Origin: Xanthostigma xanthostigma | Lineage: Eukaryota; Arthropoda; Insecta; Raphidioptera; Raphidiidae | Length of the DNA stretch: 64,000 nt | Assembly (NCBI GenBank): GCA_963575645.1 | Contig: OY754464.1 | Span: forward strand, 60,548,948-60,612,947 | Direction: 5' to 3' | Shown: one piece after another, positions 56,311 through 64,000 of the stretch | Layout: each line of letters starts with the position of its first letter | How positions within the stretch are numbered: position 1 is the stretch's first letter | Notes under the pieces: generated by a model | The model's input: only the letters and a program-made list of their open reading frames with translations | The model's database searches: none | Told to the model about the DNA's origin: nothing | Made by a program: the position numbers and the translations under genes

Positions 56311-56366
56311 GCATTTGAAAACTCTGAAGATGGTATAAAACGTACCGAAACGTCAGTAATAAATGC
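56311..56366 (+). ncRNA. Hammerhead-ribozyme-like fold (E), best candidate
   Basis: GCATTTGAAAACT, then CTGAAGA (56324-56330), T, stem II GGTA/TACC, GAAAC, GTC triplet, then AGTAATAAATGC. Stem I has ACT/AGT next to the core, an internal loop, and GCATTT/AAATGC beyond it. GTC is the classical cleavage triplet and the internal loop is where natural hammerheads have tertiary contacts. Stem III is only ACGT, so dimer action would be expected. Confidence 0.55.
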
Positions 56367-57417
56367 AAGTTTAAAAAGTTCAGTATTGCTTTGCTTTGAT
56401 CCTTGTGCCACGGAAATCTTTCCAAAGACCTCTCATTAACTACTTCAATGGATCACAATTAATTACTCTATTTATTGAATAGAGTCAAATTCATTAATTT
56501 TTTTAATGTGCAATTGTTTTTATATAACAGTTTTTTGGCCTTTGTTTGCACAATCAACCATCGTCAGTGAATGTGCAATTTTATTAATTAATCAAACGAA
56601 ATAGAGATTACAATTAGAATTTTTTATTAGCGAATCCAACAGAAACGGATAAAAGTAGACAATATGAAAGTATAATTTCCATATTACACCGGAGGTTTGT
56701 GTGCATTTAAATCTTTTGTTACTATTTTGTTGGCAATCTGCATTAAATGCATTGTCGGATCGGACAGTGCTTTTATTATTATTTTCTCGCCGGCTGTAAG
56801 CTGCACTCAATTTCCATCGGATTGCATTTGATTAGTTGTTGAGTCCGACGCGATGATTGGCCCTCGCGAGTAAAACAAACAACACACGTGAACATACTTA
56901 CACTATAATTAAGTTTTGTGCAGAGGTAAAGAGATATCCGTACACTGACTCAGTCGGTTCCGATCAGGTGTCTTGTGACGACACAATCTCACAACGATTC
57001 GCGTGAATCGAAACCACAATGTCAACGAAGCAGAAGTCAGCTGGATTGAAGAACCGTAGGAACACCATATACTTAATGTCTTCTTTATTTCAAGTCTCGA
57101 GTTCTCAGTTTATGATCCGAAAAGTAGGTGTCAGCTGAATTTTCAAATTATTATTAGAAAATAATTAATTGAAATTTGAATTATTACTAGTTCCAATTAA
57201 TAAATAAAATATATATTCAGGATTTCTTAGTAAATGAGGGAAATTGGCACGCAAGAAACCTTTCTTTTCAAGATACAGTTTATTTTTTTTTGTTTTGAAC
57301 TTGCCGATCCTGAGATTAACTGTCGGCCATGGAACAACATTTTTTAAAGGCTCGAATTTGGCGCTCTCTAGATATTATTTAAGAAATGAAAAAACAAAAA
57401 CTAAATTATTTTTGTAC
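56367..57417. other. No gene recognised
   Basis: Unassigned. The block at 57115-57190 recalls 49535-49600. Confidence 0.4.
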
Positions 57418-57421
57418 TTAA

Positions 57422-58011
57422 AGGCCCCTTCACACGATGCAGGATTTCGTGTTCGCTAGCTTGCTTGAAGTCTTGCAGGCTGCCATGCATGGTATCCTGC
57501 TTGGTGATTGGTAGGGAGCACTGCTAGTTTCGCTTCACATGCAGCTTGCTTGTTTGCTCGCTGTTTTGCTAGGTTGACACTTGACAGTTATATTTGAAAT
57601 TTAAATATGGACTTAATGGTTGTGCAAGAAATAATTCGTCGTAGACGAATTGCTACTATGACTTTAATAATGATTGAAAATCTTCGGGAGAGAAGAGAAA
57701 AATCAAAGCAAAAACTTTTTTTCTGTCGAGGCCCCATCGCTGTTGACTTAGAAGCTTTTTCAAACAACACCATATTTAACGAATGTCAAACGATATCACG
57801 TGATAAAATATGACTCCATAATTGGTCAAATTCTCAAACTAGCAGGCAGCGCTGCATGACAAAATAGCACTAAACCTATCACCCAAATATAGCAGGATAG
57901 CGAGCAGCGGACCAATCAGTGACGTCACATCCAACAGCGTAGCGTGCAAAGCTGCCTGCAAAACTCCAAGCAAGCTAGCGAGCAGGAAATCCTGCATCGT
58001 GTGAAGGGGCC
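57422..58011. mobile_element. piggyBac-like MITE M7, second subfamily (590 bp)
   Basis: Exact TTAA on both sides (57418-57421 and 58012-58015). AGGCCCCTTCACACGATGCA and its inverted copy form the ends. Shares AGGCC-CT-CACACGA-GC with M1-M6 but is otherwise different. Arms of about 50 bp. A 68-codon Arg-rich frame at 57607-57813 is the only ORF and has no domain I can name. Confidence 0.8.
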
Positions 58012-58015
58012 TTAA

Positions 58016-59638
58016 GAAGTATTAAATAAATAATATTGTAAGAAAAGTTTTATATCTATATCTTATAGGTATACGAACAATGCTCTCGGGAAATTTCAAA
58101 AAGTTGCATTAATAAAGCTCGATTTTAGAGCTACTAGTTATTTCTTAATATAGGGGAAAATGTTGAACAGAAATTAATGACTGTTTTGAACACTTTGCGT
58201 CATTTTCGAGCTGTTCAGAATAAGCTACGGACATGTGTATGCTGTGCTACGGTGAAACGATACAGACCGTAATCCACTGCTAAACCTAGTGCTGTGCCTA
58301 GCGGCACGTTGCTCCTGCGATACGGCGACGCTCTCCTGCAAGCTTTCGCAGGACGCGTATTGACATTTATCTCCTCTCCCCCACATCTATCTATTCAATA
58401 TCTCTCTTAGTGATACGAGTGTTGCTATAGGATCCAAATATTTTTTTACGTGAAACTTCTTTAGGTATACAGTAACTGCGAGTGATTCCGATCGGATATG
58501 AATCGATCGTGACGGAAGGTAGTGCTGAGGGAAAAGAGAAGTTGGAATGAAACTCCTTCAGACGCGATTACAATGTCAGTTGAATATAATTATAATACGC
58601 TATTATATGTCAAAAAGTAACGGATTATCAATAATTTTAGAATCGGAATCCCGATGAAAAGTATCGTTTATTGTGAATACAATGACGACCGAGGTATTTA
58701 GACAAACACGAAAAAATTCTGTTAACGTGTTTTCCAAACTAGGCATACAAAAAAGGGGTGTTACTCCCAGCAGGTAGCAGATTAAATAAAACTTTCTATA
58801 CCTTTTTTATCGCTAGATAAATTCCCTCCCAACCATTTTTATCATTTTTTATTGATAAACTTAAAGAATTTCAAATGGAAACTTATATAAAATTACAAAG
58901 TGTACACTCGAATGCTAAAATTGCCAATAGTAAAGTTAAAAACCGTCAAAAATTTATTACAAAAATTATTGAATCACTTACAAAAAAAGAAATAAGTCGT
59001 TTGCATTTTATTAAATGTGTCTCATTTAATTGTGGCTTTTGAAATTATACGATGTGTAGAGTCTTTTCAGTTTTATGTAAACTGTGTCTATAATGTATAC
59101 ATTTTTAATTTTATTTCATAAAATAAAATTATTCAATGTTACAGTTTCATTTTACTGGCTCTCCCTTAAAATGTTTAGCCCGGACCACGATTGGCCCGAA
59201 TTTACTTATGTAGTTTCAGGTACATACAAATTTTGGGACCAAATTTGCCGGTTATTCTTTACCCTTCCTTTCTTGAAAGGGAATTTGCCTATACCCATAA
59301 AAAATCACAAGAAAATGTATTTTAAAGACAATTTCTTTTGCACAGCACTGTATCTGTGCCATGAAGTTCTGGCGCAGGTATATTCATGGGCTATTTACAT
59401 GTAAATGTATAGTCGGAACGATGTTAATATTTAAATGCCGTACGCTACTGGTCTTAATCAGTGTTAATGCTCAGCGTCTATCGGATCTTGTAGAAGTAGG
59501 TACACATCTTTGGCAACAAATCAAAATCGCTTATAAGACGCAATTGGAATTGAATTAACGACATGTAAATACGGTTTATTGAATGATTCAGTTTTCAAAC
59601 TGTTGATAAATCACCTCTATTTATTATTTGTATTTTCA
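58016..59638. other. No gene recognised
   Basis: Mixed; a CpG-richer stretch at 58290-58360. The 106-codon frame at 59084-59404 lacks a domain but lies just upstream of a LINE fragment in the same orientation, so part may be old LINE sequence. Confidence 0.4.
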
Positions 59639-60000
59639 AAAAAGGCAATCCGCATAATTTTTAATCTTAATTTTCGTGCCAGTTATAGCCAAACATTTAC
59701 AGAAAAATGTATTTTAACTGTGCCGTCTATTTTACTGTATTGAACGACGACGTATTCATAATTATGATACGTTTCAGGCTATTCAGGGACATGACACAAG
59801 GAAATTATTCAAATGTTATTTTGCCGAAGTCTACATTGATGTTGATAATTAAGAGCGCCGAATATCACGCTCTGAAAATATTTTATAAATTGCCAAACAG
59901 CGTCAAAATTTTAAAAATTACGAAATTTAAAAGAGAATTGAAGATTGCTCTTCTTAAACTATATGGTTATATAAGGTAGATGATTTCGTTATAATTGAGT
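59639..60000 (+). pseudogene. LINE RT C-terminal fragment
   Basis: One frame reads KKAIRIIFNLNFRASYSQTF then TEKCILTVPSI; a frameshift near 59735 moves the rest to the frame of 59707-59979: IKSAEYHALKIFYKLPNSVK then FKRELKIALL. The pattern (KKAIRII, ILTVPS, FYxLPxxVK, FKxxLKxxLL) is the C-terminus of CR1/Jockey-like reverse transcriptases. Truncated and frameshifted. No clear A-tail or target duplication. Confidence 0.75.
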
Positions 60001-61930
60001 TGTATACACGATATATCTTTCTTTTTGACGAATTTTATACATAATTGTATGTCTTTGAATCAATACATTCTAATTGTTCTAATTGCACTTCTATTTATTG
60101 CCTAAGACAACGCCAAGCACAAATTAGCCCTTTATGAGAAATCATAATTTTTTAATCACTTACCACCTACTGCCACTAAAAATATTAATGATATCAACTG
60201 GTTGTGGTGATTATTACCGGGTTCGCTATTCAAAACCATTATTTTTAAAATTTTTATATGAAATAAGACAATAAAGTATTTTTATCTCTCAATGATTTCA
60301 AAGGTTTTAAGAAAGCCTACGAAAAAATCTTGATGGAAAAATGTTATTATGATTGTCAAGAATTTCTTAACGATATTTTTTAAAATTGTGCTTATGTATG
60401 TATAGAAATGCGTAATGTATACTATATTACTGTATCTGTTGTGAATTTTATTTTTTCGACGAATTTGCATAGCCGTGCATCACAGATGAATTTGAATTTG
60501 ATCAGGTCGCATATTATAGTATTTTAAAGTCCCACCGGGCATAGATAGTACTGCGATAGGACATAATATAATCTATGTTTATGATATAAAGAGGAAAGTT
60601 AGTAAGGTATATTTGTTTGTCGTGTTTCTCGGGCCCGTAAATTCTCTGCTGAAATGACGTACATTGGCCAAACTATGAATTACATTATGATCTAATTTAT
60701 TGCTCTTAATTATTCAGCTGCCAAACCAAAGTCTAAACATCCCTTAAAGTAGTTGACTCGTAAACAGCTTTACTTAAGAATTTAATAAAATTGAAATAGG
60801 TATAAGGTTAATAAAAGTGCCTTATATTTAATTTAAAAAAAATAAATTTTTTCAAAAACGAGATATATACTTTTGTCTACGACTACCTTAAGAAATAAGC
60901 TAACGAATAGTAAAAACACAAACAGCTATTTTTTAAAATATATTTCAGTACCTATCGATCGATTGTAGATGTTATCATGCTAGTTCAGTCCATAATTATT
61001 AGAAAAATATTTAATGTTTGTCAGCAATTTGGGTGGACCAATGAGCGAAATAATGATGCGGGCAAAGTTAGATAATGCTGCTCAAAGAAAATATTACCGG
61101 CAATTTTGATTTAAGCGCTTTTGCCTTATTGGCGCAAATACAAACATTCGGTACAGGTTAAAAGGGGGGTGAACTGTTGAGAATGAATGGGGTTTGTTGA
61201 GTTGGTACACAGTACTCTACCTTAATACTGTTAAAATATTAGATATGTTTATTGTGCCAACATTGTAGGGTATATCCATTGTTGGATAAGTATACAAATG
61301 GACCAATGACTTTGAATGTGATATCAAAGATGACCAATTCTAAAATATAACTTTGACTACCTAACTAAAGGGTCTATTTTCTGTATGCGGGACGGCAATT
61401 TTTCAGGTTCTATAACATTGTGTCAAATGAACATTTTTCAAATAACTATAATAATGTTAAGGAGGTATAGTGTTCATTTTGTTGCATTGAAAAAAACTTG
61501 TTGAATATAATCATTATTTGGAAAAATGTAAAAAAATAATTGAGATTTACTTTTATATTATAGAGTGCATCCACAAAGTTTGGAATCACCCGAATAAAAG
61601 TCAAACTGACAGTTCTATAGAAAAATCCTGACACCCGTAAACGGTTTTTGTTAAAAGCTGCCTTTCGATGTTATTCAATTGTTTTTTTTTTGGTGACCTT
61701 GAAGAAGTTATGAATTAAAAAGTTGACGTTAGATTTTCAATGACGCCCCACACCCTTTAAATGAGATATGGTGAGATTTTACCGAACCCCTGCCCCCCAT
61801 TTTTAGCTGCCATAGTTAAAGGACGTCCTCTTAGGTAGACAAAAGTAATTTTGGAGAAAACATCGACCACGCATATCACTAAACAAAATTTCCAAGGTAT
61901 AAAGTAACCGAGTAATGGCCATATTAACCG
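60001..61930. other. No gene recognised
   Basis: A+T-rich, no recognised repeat ends or domains. Confidence 0.4.
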
Positions 61931-62275
61931 AACGTAAGTAGTTATTTATTCGGTTCATTTGTTTTTCAGGTAACTATTCCTCCGAATAAATAGCAATAAT
62001 TCAATTCACCAACCATAATTATGTTTACTGCAGGTATAAATCTATTCTGCCTTACTTCCATGGTATAAATATTTATTCGCCTGATAAAATAATAATGACC
62101 GCCACATAGATCATACTACTTAACCTATAAACGTGAAATATTATATCTACAGTTTCTCTTGCTAATTTATTTATGTGTTGTTTATTAACATTTTATGAAG
62201 TGTATAGTTGTAAAACATTAAAGTTACTGGAAGTTTTGTGTGCAGTTAGGTTTAAGCATAACACATTATTATTTT
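61931..62275 (+). repeat. Direct repeat, copy 1
   Basis: Matches 63708-64000 in the same orientation: AACGTAAGTAGTTATTTATT, CCTCCGAATAAATAGC, CATAATTATGTTTACT, AAAACATTAAAGTTA. Similar but not identical. Could be an LTR pair, or a tandem duplication of a 1.78-kb unit. Confidence 0.7.
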
Positions 62276-63139
62276 GTGAAACTTTTTTTGACGTTTACAT
62301 TAACGCCATCGGTCAGATTTTTGGATGAATGTCAAAATATTCAACAAAATGAGCAAGGAGTATAGTGCAGTGTATATTTATTCTTTAATTAACTCTTCTA
62401 CCTGATATTTTGTGGCGTATTGAAAGTAAATTTTATTCCAACGAATACAGTTCCCAGATTAATAACTTCTATCTTTAATAGTGTTCGGTGAATATCAGAC
62501 TATATTATAGTAGTGAAATAACACTTTTAGCAGTTCTCGAATAAGAATCTGAGAGCTGGGGGGCTTATAATGGAGGAATCATAAACACGCCATATAAATA
62601 ACGCCATTACTATACGCCCAATCGTTGTTATTGTTTTTGACAATTTCAAAGGTCAAACTGCCAGATGAAGCGGTCAGCTTAAATTTTCAGGAAGATTGCG
62701 ATTATATTATATGCCACTATATAAGGAAATGAACGCGAGCTGAATACGCGAAGCGGTTTTTATTTGACGGCCGCTTGGGTGGCGTGTCTCGTCGCAACTG
62801 CTGAAAGTGCACAAATTTAAATGGATTTGAGAGCTGGGTAATTCGCTGGTAGAGAGAAATGTGCCGTTCTCGTCGACCCGACCCAACGTCGACAAATCGC
62901 CCAGGGCTGGTTTTAAACTGTCTCATATCCAAACTGAATCCAATTAATACATAGTTTTGACAGAATCCACATCTTAACTCGAGTAAGAGAGCTGGGGGTT
63001 AGTTGTAACAGAGGTAAGCGCGAACGGATATTCCACACGAGTATAAAGCTGAGAATATTTTTGTTTCGTTAGAAACGAAATCGCCCAAGCGGCATTTTCA
63101 ATTTCAAATTTTTAAATTCCGCGCGAAAACGCTATAGCA
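62276..63139. other. No gene; GAGAGCTGGG word three times
   Basis: GAGAGCTGGG occurs at 62551, 62829 and 62987. Otherwise no coding domain. Confidence 0.4.
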
Positions 63140-63320
63140 ACCATGATTTGTTTTGGCAAAACGTCACTATTACAGTACACAAAAGCAGGCAGACATGCTA
63201 TTTCTAAGAAATACTATAGAAATGACGCCGTGTGACGTCATTACTATGGTAAATAAAGCAGCTATGTCTGCCTGCGTTTGTTTACAATAATGATGACGTT
63301 AGGTCAAAACAAATCATGGC
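63140..63320. mobile_element. Short foldback MITE, CCATGATTTGTTTTG ends
   Basis: CCATGATTTGTTTTGGCAAA with AAGCAGGCAGACATGCT (63141-63198) and its inverted copy (63261-63319). Arms of about 58 nt, two or three small gaps. Lies between the two direct repeats. Confidence 0.65.
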
Positions 63321-63707
63321 GGATAACATTTCACTCTATTAAAAATCTCACTGTTTAAAAATTAAATAAATAAAATGAATATGAATAAAAATTGATTGCA
63401 AAATGTAGCGTTTTGTGGTTCTTGATAAATTGAATATTAGAAAACGATTTCATCTTTAGATTTTTATTGACGACTTTATTATATAGAAATGTGCCCATAT
63501 TCCCAACTGTCTGTCATGCTCTGATATTTATAATACTAATTACTTAATGCGATAGTAACATAGTACGTTTACATGACTGACTGATGGACAAACATGACAA
63601 GTTAAATAAAAGTATGTAAAAATAGTAGCATTCAAAACACGCTTGGTAAAAAGCCGATATATAAACTGCTAGGATATATTTTTAGTGTATTTTAATTAGG
63701 TATTATA
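63321..63707. other. No gene recognised
   Basis: Unassigned A+T-rich DNA between the MITE and the second direct repeat. Confidence 0.4.
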
Positions 63708-64000
63708 AACGTAAGTGGTTATTTATTCAGTTCATTTGTTTCATTCCTCCGAATAAATAGCGATAATTCAATTCACTAAGCATAATTATGTTTACTACAG
63801 GTATAAATCTATTCTGTTCAAATTCTCGAGTATATTTATTCGCCTGAGAACATAATAATACCCGCCACAGAGATCATAATACCTACCTTACATGTAAACA
63901 GTTTGCTCTTGTGAATTTATTTATGTGTTTGTGAAGTATATAACTGTTGTAAAACATTAAAGTTAGTGGAAGTTTTGTTTGCAATAGGATAAAACATTAT
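63708..64000 (+). repeat. Direct repeat, copy 2, cut by window end
   Basis: Same sequence class as 61931-62275; the similarity is still continuing at the last base. Confidence 0.7.

Overview
The window looks like A+T-rich intergenic or intronic nuclear DNA of an arthropod, most likely an insect. The evidence is the repeat content: RNase H-bearing and other LINEs, non-autonomous Helitrons, TTAA-type (piggyBac-like), hAT, pogo/Tigger and mariner-type MITEs, a THAP-domain fragment between inverted repeats, and Penelope-type repeats. I found no convincing host protein-coding gene, tRNA, rRNA or CRISPR array. Nearly all open reading frames are short chance ORFs or arms of palindromic repeats. The exact insect order cannot be read from the sequence.

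Layout. 0-8 kb: a Helitron-like 3' end, a Penelope-like repeat with a hammerhead-like fold, an hAT MITE with a perfect 8-bp target duplication that carries an 83-bp hairpin element, an ACCATTCC-ended repeat and an LTR-like repeat. 8-16 kb: a TIR element holding a frameshifted THAP exon, a foldback repeat, a second LTR-like copy in opposite orientation, a 5'-truncated LINE, and two Helitron 5' ends, one belonging to a complete 415-bp element. 16-26 kb: twin inverted Penelope-like repeats, a mariner-type MITE, a LINE with a 12-bp target duplication, and a foldback element whose left arm holds one, probably two, piggyBac-like MITEs. 26-35 kb: more ACCATTCC elements, hAT MITEs, a 1.9-kb inverted pair and a 1.28-kb near-perfect palindrome. 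35-50 kb: LINE fragments, a second 80-bp hairpin element, several TTAA elements and a second foldback copy with its loop inverted. 50-64 kb: a 1.2-kb palindrome with a repeated CGGATGGC word, a Helitron interrupted by a pogo MITE, hAT and Tigger MITEs, another hammerhead-like fold, a piggyBac-like MITE, a LINE RT fragment and a 1.78-kb-spaced direct repeat running off the end.

The genes do not work together as a pathway. The region is a transposon graveyard in which several insertions can be ordered in time. The most interesting signals are: (1) six hammerhead-ribozyme-like folds in at least four sequence families, with stem II pairing kept although its sequence differs; (2) two copies of a foldback element whose 29-nt loop is exactly inverted while the arms changed in step; (3) two >1.2-kb near-perfect palindromes; (4) an approximately 80-bp hairpin element present twice; and (5) nested insertions that date one another. 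All family names come from termini, target duplications and motifs read by eye, not from database searches.
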